Positions 9,731 to 17,235 of a stretch of 64,000 nt of DNA are shown piece by piece. Source of the stretch: Isochrysis galbana. Taxonomy: Eukaryota > Haptophyta > Isochrysidales > Isochrysidaceae. A program made the position numbers and the translations under genes. The notes under the pieces are model-generated. The model ran no database searches. It worked only from the letters and a program-made list of their open reading frames with translations, and was not told where the DNA came from. Numbering within the stretch: the stretch's first letter is position 1; every line of letters begins with the position of its first letter. The stretch spans positions 10,038,138-10,102,137 of the forward strand of contig CM030932.1 of assembly GCA_018136815.1 (NCBI GenBank), given 5' to 3'.

Positions 9731-10990
9731 GGAACAGACAGAGCGACGCTTGCTTTGCAGTGGAAGGAAGAGGGGACAGTTCAGGGGAGGGAGGGAGAGC
9801 GGGAGGGACGGAGAGGAGGGAGGGAGAGCGGGAGGGAGGGAGGGAGAGCGGGAGGGCGGGAGGGAGAGCAGAGCGGAGAGCGGAGCGGAGAGCGGAGCGG
9901 AGAGGGAAGCGGCGCGGCGCGGAGGGAGGGAGGGGAAGAGAAGCGCCCTCTCTGTGCAAACAACTGCCCAACTCCGACCGCCCCCCCCCCCCCATTCTCA
10001 ACTGCCCAACTCCGACCGCCCCCCCCCCCCCTCTCACCCCCAACTGCCCAACTGCTCTGGATACATACAAGTGCCCTTCGTGCTACCTTCTTCCTCTGGA
10101 TCTAACTTCCCAACTGCCCGTGCACATACTGACTGCCCCTGCATCCACACACCTGCCCAAGTCTCAGCAAGATTGTCTTGCCGAGTACAAAAAAGAATAC
10201 TCTTTGCTGGTGTGGAGAGCTCTCATACGCAACGTGAACCGGTCTGAAAATATGGTGAGGAGGAGGGGAAGAGGGGTGTGTGGACACAGCACGGCGAATG
10301 GTTGAAGCATCTCCTATTCCACTGTACACGATTCGTGTGATCGAGGTCCTAATCGTGACGTTGACATTCTCATACTTGATGAACAACGTCCATAGACGAC
10401 CATGGGCCTTCTTTGCTCGGTCGTATAATAACGTCCTTCCAGTCAAGGTCTCCGTTGGCAGTGAGCCATGTGTCTTCTTGCTAAGTCATCAATATCAGCA
10501 CATTGATGTCTTCCTAGGTGCGAAGCTGACGAGCCATTGGTTTGATGCGACCCATCGACGTACTACGATGCTGATGGCGGACAGGGTTCATAATCATATG
10601 TTTCGCTCTTTTGTACTGATGTGTAAGACAGATGTCTTGTTCGTCAAGGCACAGGGGGGGACAACAAGGCGTATGCTAAATGCGTATACGGCTGGTCATA
10701 ACGTCGCCATGTACCTCTATCCCAATACGGTTGGGTCAGGTGCTTATCACCTTGTCCGTTCCACGGATGGGCCTGTCTTCTTCGTTAAAATACGCAGTGA
10801 GGCGACTGAATGCCATCATGATGAGTCCATCAGTTGTGTACGTAAGACATTTGGTCACTCCTTTCGAATAACCCATGAGCTAATGAGTCACTCACTACTA
10901 GATGCTGCACGTCACAGCAGAAAGAAGCCAAAGTCATGGATGAATGACTGTCTCATCGAGTTATATTCCTCACCACCACCAGACGTTTCT
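9352..10990 (+). repeat. Inverted repeat arm 1, left copy
   Basis: This segment is the reverse complement of 43398-45042 with differences mainly in poly-C/G lengths. It spans the first third of the RING gene, GA-rich and poly-C spacer DNA, and almost the whole acyltransferase-like gene, whose proteins are identical in the two copies over about 230 residues. Identity ends at KIRAPQRYE in the RING frame and at PPPDVS in the acyltransferase frame. Confidence 0.92.
9790..10040. repeat. GGGAGGGAGAGC low-complexity and poly-C spacer
   Basis: Short purine repeats (GAGCGGGAGGGA) are followed by CAACTGCCCAACTCCGACCG units joined by C10-C12 runs. The CAACTGCCCAACT element recurs near 37000, 38030 and 44330. 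The frames open on both strands are repeat artefacts. Confidence 0.7.
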
Positions 10991-11086
10991 CACCACCCAA
11001 CGTCTGGTGGTGGTGAGGCTCGTGATACTCCTTCGGCTCGTGCACTTGAGGGGATTCTACCACCACCACCCACCATGTCCCTATAA
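10298..11086 (+). CDS. PlsC/AGPAT-like acyltransferase, copy 1
   Basis: The ATG at 10298 gives 262 residues. An N-terminal hydrophobic helix (IRVIEVLIVTLTFSYL) precedes a domain whose order fits lysophosphatidic acid acyltransferases: VKVSVGSEPCVFLLSHQYQHIDVF where the family has NHQSxxD, a block-II-like region ending VLFVKAQGG, and MYLYPNTVGSGAYHLV where the family has FPEGTRS, then GPVFFVKI for the PVxPV strand. Family members acylate lysophospholipids at the ER membrane. Key residues are altered: the His-to-Asp spacing is one residue longer than HX4D and FPEGTRS is degenerate. The protein may be inactive or fast-evolving. The assignment is by motif order only. The last residues read through a hairpin (10968-11018), so the C-terminus differs from the copy at 43002. 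Confidence 0.55.
   Translation: MVEASPIPLYTIRVIEVLIVTLTFSYLMNNVHRRPWAFFARSYNNVLPVKVSVGSEPCVFLLSHQYQHIDVFLGAKLTSHWFDATHRRTTMLMADRVHNHMFRSFVLMCKTDVLFVKAQGGTTRRMLNAYTAGHNVAMYLYPNTVGSGAYHLVRSTDGPVFFVKIRSEATECHHDESISCVRKTFGHSFRITHELMSHSLLDAARHSRKKPKSWMNDCLIELYSSPPPDVSHHPTSGGGEARDTPSARALEGILPPPPTMSL
10968..11018. repeat. 19 bp perfect hairpin at the arm end
   Basis: A 19 bp stem reading CCTCACCACCACCAGACGT is followed by a 13-base loop and its exact reverse complement. The inverted-repeat homology to 43398 stops inside the loop at 10990. The right copy has only one half of the stem. Confidence 0.9.
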
Positions 11087-11129
11087 AACCCGTAACGAAA
11101 CACACACAAAACACACATGGACATACACG

Positions 11130-12873
11130 CTACGAGCATGCGCCTCCCACGTCAGCGAATCCTCTGGAGTGAAGGTGTGCGCCGTCAGCCAATCCTCTTG
11201 AGTGGGTTATGCGTCTCCCATGGTGGTTGGTAGAGTCCTCGAAAGTGTGCACTTCGTAAATGCACACCACCGCGTGCGCCTCCCACGTCAGGAGAATCCT
11301 TCCGGTGGGGAAGGTTGTCGCGCTTGGTCAGTGGCTGCGCTCCTCCCACGTCAGGAGAATCCTTTGGGGTGTGGAGGGTTGACGCGCTTGGTCAGTGGCT
11401 GTGCTCCTCCCACGTCAGGAGAATCCTTTTGGGTGGGGAGGGAGGTTGTCGCGCTTGGTCAGTGGCTGTGCTCCTCCCACGTCAGGAGAATCCTTTTGGG
11501 TGGAGAGGGTTGCGCTTTGGGGTTGGTCTGCTAGAGTCTTCTCAAGTGTGCACTTCGTAAATGCACACCACCGCGTGCGCCTCCCACGTCAGGAGAATCC
11601 TTTGGGTGGGGAGGGTTGACGCGCTTGGTCAGTGGCTGTGCTCCTCCCACGTCAGGAGAATCCTTTTGGGTGGGGAGGGAGGTTGTCGCGCTTGGTCAGT
11701 GGCTGTGCTCCTCCCACGTCAGGGGAATCCTTTTGGGTGGGGAGGGAGGTTGTCGCGCTTGGTCAGTGGCTGTGCTCCTCCCACGTCAGGAGAATCCTTT
11801 TGGGTGGGGAGGGAGGTTGTCGCGCTTGGTCAGTGGCTGTGCTCCTCCCACGTCAGGAGAATCCTTTTGGGTGGGGAGGGAGGTTGTCGCGCTTGGTCAG
11901 TGGCTGTGCTCCTCCCACGTCAGGAGAATCCTTTTGGGTGGGGAGGGAGGTTGTCGCGCTTGGTCAGTGGCTGTGCTCCTCCCACGTCAGGAGAATCCTT
12001 TTGGGTGGGGAGGGAGGTTGTCGCGCTTGGTCAGTGGCTGTGCTCCTTCCACGTCAGGAGAATCCTTTTGGGTGGGGAGGGAGGTTGTCGCGCTTGGTCA
12101 GTGGCTGTGCTCCTCCCACGTCAGGAGAATCCTTTTGGGTGGGGAGGTTTGCGCTTTGGGGTTGGTCTGCTAGAGTCTTCTCAAGTGTGCACTTCGTAAA
12201 TGCACACCACCGCGTGCGCCTCCCGCGTCAGGAGAATCCTTTGGGTGGGGAGGGTTGACGCGCTTTGGTCAGTGGCTGTGCTCCTCCCACGTCAGGAGAA
12301 TCCTTTTGGGTGGGGAGGTTTGCGCTTTGGGGTTGGTCTGCTAGAGTTTTCTCAAGTGTGCACTTCGTAAATGCACACCACCGCGTGCGCCTTCCGCGTC
12401 AGGAGAATCCTTTGGGTCGGGAGGGTTGACACGCTTGGTCAGTGGCTGTGCTCCTCCCACGTCAGGAGAATCCTTTTGGGTGGGGAGGTTTGCGCTTTGG
12501 GGTTGGTCTGCTAGAGTCTTCTCAAGTGTGCACTTCGTAAATGCACACCACCGCGTGCGCCTCCCGCGTCAGGAGAATCCTTTGGGTGGGGAGGGTTGAC
12601 GCGCTTTGGTCAGTGGCTGTGCTCCTCCCACGTCAGGAGAATCCTTTTGGGTGGGGAGGTTTGCGCTTTGGGGTTGGTCTGCTAGAGTTTTCTCAAGTGT
12701 GCACTTCGTAAATGCACACCACCGCGTGCGCCTTCCGCGTCAGGAGAATCCTTTGGGTCGGGAGGGTTGACACGCTTGGTCAGTGGCTGTGCTCCTCCCA
12801 CGTCAGGAGAATCCTTTTGGGTGGGGAGGTTTGCGCTTTGGGGTTGGTCTGCTAGAGTCTTCTCAAGTGTGCC
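11130..12873 (+). repeat. 67 bp and 170 bp tandem array (CACGTCAGGAGAATCC)
   Basis: From about 11640 to 12110 the unit repeats with an exact 67 bp period. It contains CTCCTCCCACGTCAGGAGAA and a GTTGTCGCGCTTGGTCAGTG segment. From about 12140 to 12830 a 170-171 bp higher-order unit repeats four times, adding GCTTTGGGGTTGGTCTGCTA and a hairpin-forming GTGTGCA(9 nt)TGCACAC. Because 67 is not a multiple of three, all three plus frames stay open, so the ORFs here are not genes. A related array lies inverted at 41715-43397, and single diverged units lie at 11145 and 13819. Confidence 0.93.
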
Positions 12874-13818
12874 TCCGGGCTGGAGTGCGAGAATGAGTAC
12901 TGCCAAGTGCCGTGTGGCGCCGAGGGTGAGATGTGTGGTGGTTCCGCGCGAGACTGCTGCGTGGAGGGCCAGTGTGTCGAAGGTTCGTGCAGGGTGTGCA
13001 ACACGCTCTACGAATCGTGCATCGACTCTGGCTGCTGTGATATGGGCGAGTGTATCAATGGCCAGTGCAAATATCCGTGTGCCGATGTGGGAGAGGATTG
13101 CACACACTCCGACTGCTGTGACACGACGAAGCATGTGTGTTCAAGGGTCACGGGCGGATGGAGCACGTGCCAGTGGAAGTGTGGCAATCCGGGTGAGTCG
13201 TGCGCCGAGAGTAATTGCTGTCTTGAGGGGACGTGTGTGGATGGTCTCTGTGAGGTGGTCTGTAGCGCGGAGGGCTCGTCGTGTGCACACTCGCAGTGCT
13301 GTGCCGACCCCACCAACATCTGCAAAAATGGGAGATGTACCAAGGCGTCCTGTGGTACCCATGTCGGTGCGTCCTGTGAGCAGAGTCAGTGCTGCGCGGC
13401 AGCAGGGATGGGGTTGGAGTGCATCAACAATGTGTGCCAGGCATGCACAGCCAACGCATCGATCTGCTCTTCCTCCGACGAGTGCTGTGGTGACAACAAG
13501 TGCCTTCGAGCCTACCCTCATCAATACATGTACAATGACAATGTTTCGGAAGGCGACTACGTCTGCCGTCCCCAGGCTAAACTCAATGACCCAACCATCG
13601 AGGAGGCGTCATTAGTAGGGTACCCCTGGTGGTGCGGTACCTACACAAACTATCATCATTCCAATGAACCAAACGAGGCGGTTCGGGAGCAATGTGAGGG
13701 GAAACTAGCACGTACTCAAGACTGCCTCGTCAGATGCGCCTACGGGCCCGCCCAGCGCCACCCGAATCACGCGTTGATTGGCAAGTGGATGTGTCAGAAC
13801 AGTACCGAGTGTATCTAA
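12856..13818 (+). CDS. Disulfide-rich multi-knot protein, 5' end lost
   Basis: The reading frame is open from just after a TAG at 12853. It encodes LKCASGLECENEYCQVPC and then about seven cysteine modules of the form GESCAESNCCLEGTCVDGLC (residues to about 215), followed by a less Cys-rich tail (VGYPWWCGTYTNYHH, CYS-spaced to the end). CxxxxxxCxxSxCCxxxxCxxxxC spacing is typical of secreted knottin-like repeats. There is no ATG or signal peptide. Upstream sequence is tandem array, joined at AAGTGTGC, so the original N-terminus appears to have been replaced by the array. The stop codon is followed within a base by CACGTCACGAGAATCC, a diverged array unit. The gene is therefore bounded by the array on both sides. 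The first in-frame ATG is at 12931. Confidence 0.7.
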   Translation, partial: SLLKCASGLECENEYCQVPCGAEGEMCGGSARDCCVEGQCVEGSCRVCNTLYESCIDSGCCDMGECINGQCKYPCADVGEDCTHSDCCDTTKHVCSRVTGGWSTCQWKCGNPGESCAESNCCLEGTCVDGLCEVVCSAEGSSCAHSQCCADPTNICKNGRCTKASCGTHVGASCEQSQCCAAAGMGLECINNVCQACTANASICSSSDECCGDNKCLRAYPHQYMYNDNVSEGDYVCRPQAKLNDPTIEEASLVGYPWWCGTYTNYHHSNEPNEAVREQCEGKLARTQDCLVRCAYGPAQRHPNHALIGKWMCQNSTECI

Positions 13819-14198
13819 CACGTCACGAGAATCCTCCTGGCGGGGAGGGTTTGCGCTTTGGGAGTGGTGTGCGCCTTTTTACGTGCGAGAGTGCACAACA
13901 TGGTTCTGTGGGGCTCCGTCTGCTTTGTGGCACTGAGGAGTACTCGTCGAGCAGTGCGCGGATCACCTTTTGTTTTTGGAAGGTATCGCCAAACGACCCA
14001 ACGAGGACAATGGTGTGTTCCTTGTCGGATCTTGGGTTCGTTCCTTGGGGAAGTGCACTTCTGTGGTAGGAGGATCATGAGATGTGGTGTGTGCCGTGGT
14101 GTGTGTGCCTCCGACGGGGAGCAAGCAAGTGTTCATTGCCCCATCTTGACGCGTTATCGAATAGATTTTTCAGTCGATAGGAGAAAGAAGCCGAATGA
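13819..14198. repeat. Array unit remnant and family B fragment
   Basis: Positions 13819-13870 are a diverged array unit (CACGTCACGAGAATCC, GGTTTGCGCTTTGG). Positions 13895-14010 match repeat family B and the end of family A (GTGCACAACATGG, GCTTTGTGGCAC, TACTCGTCGAGCA, GCGCGGATCA, GAAGGTATC). No gene is visible. Confidence 0.6.
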
Positions 14199-16148
14199 AT
14201 GAAAGGGGTCCCGAAAATGGTAGTGGTCGAATTGGTTGCAGAGCATCTGTTTCTACTGAAGAAGTTGTATGAAGGAGTTTGCCCTTCGGGTAATAATGTT
14301 CAGACAGATTACCAACTCTTTCGTGACCACCACTCACAAGAAGTCAACAATCTTGCTGATTCCCTCCATAAGTCGCTTGAAATTGAACAACGATGGCTCC
14401 GACCACCGCCTGCACCGCCTGCACCGCCTGCACCGCCTGCACCGCCTGCACCGCCTCCTGGGGGACCGAGCGTACCAGCACAGTTCATGAAAGAGATGCA
14501 CATGCTGCATGCCATTGGCTCCGATAAGTACACACCATTGATGATTGCTGCCTACTTGGGCCATTCCAACTGCGTCGCAACGCTCCTTCGATTTGCTCAA
14601 TTGGGGTACATGCACATGAAGAGTACGCTCTGGGGGAAGACCGCCTTGACACTCGCAGTCGAGCGTGGTCATCTTTCATGTGTCAAACACCTTGCGGCAC
14701 AATGGAACGCTCCATTGGATCAAATCGACAATATGAAGAACACGCCATTAATGTATGCCTGCCTACGTGGCGATGTGGAGGCGGTTGATCTGTTGCAGCA
14801 TTACGGAGCGACCATCGACAGGAAGACGGCCTGTCAATGCCTCAACAATTCGATGAGCCAGCGTACGGCTCATCTACATGACATCTCCAAGCTACTACGG
14901 GTGCAGTGGACTCCACCCACTTTTGTGTATGACATCGGATCCGAGTACGATCGAGGCTTCATACAAGGGCATATGAGCGGGTTCTCGGCAGGCTACTCAC
15001 AAGGCTACACACAACGAGCCCAACCACAACAATTGGAGGAAGACGACGAGCAAGGGCGTCCTCAAGGTCTCGAGCAAGCGCACCAAGAAGGGCGTCTTGA
15101 AGGTCTTGAGGAAGGGCGCCAAGAAGGGCGCCAAGAAGGACTCGAGCAAGGCCGTCCTCAAGGTCTAGAGCAAGGGCGCCAAGAAGGGCTCGAGCAAGGG
15201 CGCCAAGAAGGTCTTGAGGAAGGGCGCAAAGAAGGTCTCGAGCAAGGGCGTCAAGAAGGGATCGTGCAAGGGCGCCAAGAAGGGCTCGAGCAAGGACGCC
15301 AAGAAGGTTTTGAGGAAGGGCGCAAAGAAGGTCTTGAGGAAGGGCGCAAAGAAGGTCTCGAGCAAGGGCGCCAAGAAGGACTCGAGCAAGGGCGCCAAGA
15401 AGGGATCGAGCAAGGCCGTCTTCTAGGTCTCGAGCAAGGGCGCCAAGAAGGGATCGAGCAAGGGCGCCAAGAAGGGATCGAGCAAGGGCGCCAAGAAGGG
15501 ATCGAGCAAGGGCGCCAAGAAGGGATCGAGCAAGGCCGTCTTCTAGGACTCGAGCAAGGGCAACAAGAAGGACGCCAAGAAGGACTCGAGCAAGGCCGCC
15601 AAGAAGGACTCGAGCAAGCGCGCCAAGAAGGACTCGAGCAAGAGCCCCAAGAAGGACTCGAGCAAGGGCCCCAAGAAGGACTCGAGCAAGAGCCCCAAGA
15701 AGGACTCGAGCAAGGCCGACTCGAAGCACAAGCAGAAGTCACTCTAGAAACTCTACGTACTATGCAACCATATCCAAAAGAGTATCTCTGTTGGTCTCAC
15801 ATTCTACAAGAGATCAATCGACGGGATGCCCTTCTGTCCCAAACACCAGCAGGTCATGCTCGTACACAGATGATACAACACCTTGATCGTACAGTTGCGC
15901 AGACCATTCTTGCCATGTGGGACTCTTGGAAGACCACCAAGGCCAAGAGCTGGGAGAAGCTTCATCTCGCGGACTACACAAAGTATTCTAGGGCACAGGT
16001 ACAACAGAGCTTTCACCATTGTGATGGTATCATCAACGACACGAGACTCCTATCGATGGAATGCAAAAAGCAGATCCGGATGGATCTGATGAATGCCATG
16101 TATGCCGTCATATCCAGGTGTACCAAGAAACGTCGTTGCACGTACTGA
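14199..16148 (+). CDS. Ankyrin protein with long EGLEQGRQ repeat, full copy
   Basis: A 649-residue protein. Residues 1-67 are helical, 68-88 a PPAPPA run, and 100-240 hold three to four ankyrin repeats (YTPLMIAAYLGHSNCVATLL, KTALTLAVERGHLSCVKHL, NTPLMYACLRGDVEAVDLL). Residues 245-275 are Gly/Tyr-rich, and 280-510 are about 28 tandem octads of the type EGLEQGRQ. These place Gly at i and i+4 as in GxxxG helical packing surfaces. Residues 512-649 are a unique helical domain rich in Trp, His and Lys. Ankyrin repeats bind partner proteins; the octad region probably forms a long rod or oligomerising helix. The repeat is maintained at codon level (24 bp unit), so length can change by slippage. A paralogue at 33620 keeps the ankyrin and octad parts but lacks the C-terminal domain. 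The start is supported by the ATG after an AT-rich leader. Confidence 0.85.
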   Translation: MKGVPKMVVVELVAEHLFLLKKLYEGVCPSGNNVQTDYQLFRDHHSQEVNNLADSLHKSLEIEQRWLRPPPAPPAPPAPPAPPAPPPGGPSVPAQFMKEMHMLHAIGSDKYTPLMIAAYLGHSNCVATLLRFAQLGYMHMKSTLWGKTALTLAVERGHLSCVKHLAAQWNAPLDQIDNMKNTPLMYACLRGDVEAVDLLQHYGATIDRKTACQCLNNSMSQRTAHLHDISKLLRVQWTPPTFVYDIGSEYDRGFIQGHMSGFSAGYSQGYTQRAQPQQLEEDDEQGRPQGLEQAHQEGRLEGLEEGRQEGRQEGLEQGRPQGLEQGRQEGLEQGRQEGLEEGRKEGLEQGRQEGIVQGRQEGLEQGRQEGFEEGRKEGLEEGRKEGLEQGRQEGLEQGRQEGIEQGRLLGLEQGRQEGIEQGRQEGIEQGRQEGIEQGRQEGIEQGRLLGLEQGQQEGRQEGLEQGRQEGLEQARQEGLEQEPQEGLEQGPQEGLEQEPQEGLEQGRLEAQAEVTLETLRTMQPYPKEYLCWSHILQEINRRDALLSQTPAGHARTQMIQHLDRTVAQTILAMWDSWKTTKAKSWEKLHLADYTKYSRAQVQQSFHHCDGIINDTRLLSMECKKQIRMDLMNAMYAVISRCTKKRRCTY

Positions 16149-16179
16149 GAGTGATCGAGGTGTATCAACTGGGGGAGGT

Positions 16180-16216
16180 CAGTCGAGGGGGAGGGGGGGG
16201 GGGGGGGGGGCGAGTT
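16180..16216. repeat. Poly-G tract
   Basis: A run of about twenty G lies in the short gap between the ankyrin gene and the next ORF. Similar runs occur at many island positions and may vary in length or be assembly-sensitive. Confidence 0.8.
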
Positions 16217-16290
16217 GGCTGAGATTCGTTTTGATCCTGTCACAAATTATCACCCTCATATACACACCCAGGAAAGAAAAAACCCCTCCA

Positions 16291-16668
16291 ATGAGTGGTG
16301 TGGCCTACCACCTCGGTAGACTGCTTGGAGATGCCATGATGCGCTGTGTGCCCATCGTGCGTTGCTGTGCCATTCCACCCTCCACCAATCATGGGAATAG
16401 ACGACCACCACTGCCGGCACGCTGCCCTCACCTACTCGCCAGATTGGCACCCGAGCTGCCACCTCGTGAACGCAACGAGTTGGAGGCGCAACTGCCTCAA
16501 CTGAAAGAGAGATGGAGCTTGGCCATCACGGGCGACACGCGACACTCCACCCCTCCTCATTCCATGCTGCGTCACTTCCTCGCAGGTGTCACGTGGTTTT
16601 GTGGACTTTGCACTCCTCCACCCGACGAGACACCAAGACACCACAAGAATCGACGCCATTGCTCCTGA
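16291..16668 (+). CDS. Small Pro/Arg-rich ORF, unknown
   Basis: A 125-residue frame starting MSGVAYHLGRLLGD after the AT-rich leader TGTCACAAATTATCACC...AAAAAACCCCTCCA. The middle has a helical segment (LARLAPELPPRERNELEAQL). The 3' end overlaps the coiled-coil gene on the opposite strand by 97 bases. No family recognised. It could be real with the overlap avoided by splicing, or a chance frame. Confidence 0.35.
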   Translation: MSGVAYHLGRLLGDAMMRCVPIVRCCAIPPSTNHGNRRPPLPARCPHLLARLAPELPPRERNELEAQLPQLKERWSLAITGDTRHSTPPHSMLRHFLAGVTWFCGLCTPPPDETPRHHKNRRHCS

Positions 16669-17150
16669 CGCGCAACGGTGGAGGCCACTCGTGCTGTGTG
16701 GCGTGCCTTGGTCTCATGAGCGCGTGCGACTTCCTCTTCTGCCCGTGCACGGAGCAAGTGTTCCGAGAGTGTGCGTTGGAAGTCCACGAGCTCATCACAC
16801 AAATCCTCCATCGACGTGAGCGCGACCGTCGCCTCATCCGCCAGTGCTGTCAGTGCTTGTGCGACTCCTCCATCCGCCTCCTCCTCAAGTGAAGCACGGA
16901 CCTCAGCGACAATCCGGAGTATCGCATGCTGATGACGACGAGCCTGCCCTACCAGACAAGTCATCCGACCTTGTGCTTGCTCGCATTCTCGGTGTGCCCG
17001 ATGGAGTCCCTCCACAATCTGCCGAAGACGGACCAACGCGTCACACGCTGCACGATGATCCGATCGGGCACGCTCGACAATCTCAAGAGCTACGGCACGA
17101 GGGTCACGTACACCACGCACATTGCGCACTCTCTCCACAAGCGTCTCCAT
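16572..17150 (-). CDS. Coiled-coil protein, unknown
   Basis: A 192-residue frame starting METLVERVRNVRG. Residues 1-155 are almost wholly amphipathic helix rich in Leu, Arg, Glu and Ala (VRLRQIVEGLHRAHRE, LTALADEATVALTSMEDLCD). That composition is hard to obtain by chance and marks this as the coding strand. The last 35 residues (SSGGGVQSPQNHV) lie over the opposite ORF and look less ordered. Function unknown. It is transcribed away from the satellite arm that starts at 17236. Confidence 0.55.
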   Translation of the reverse strand: METLVERVRNVRGVRDPRAVALEIVERARSDHRAACDALVRLRQIVEGLHRAHRECEQAQGRMTCLVGQARRHQHAILRIVAEVRASLEEEADGGVAQALTALADEATVALTSMEDLCDELVDFQRTLSEHLLRARAEEEVARAHETKARHTARVASTVARQEQWRRFLWCLGVSSGGGVQSPQNHVTPARK

Positions 17151-17235
17151 TCACACACACACACACCACCTCCAGTCGGTGAACCGGTAATCTGATTTGG
17201 GACCTCTGTGCGGATGGATGGATTGCTCTCACAAA

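Noticed and set aside
11202-12258. Several 110-212 residue plus-strand ORFs with GQWLCSSHVRRILLGGEGG repeats
   Set aside because: They come from the 67 bp array read in all three frames.
15000-15730. Minus-strand Leu/Ala ORF (ARVLLGALARVLLGA) over the left ankyrin gene
   Set aside because: Shadow of the octad repeat.
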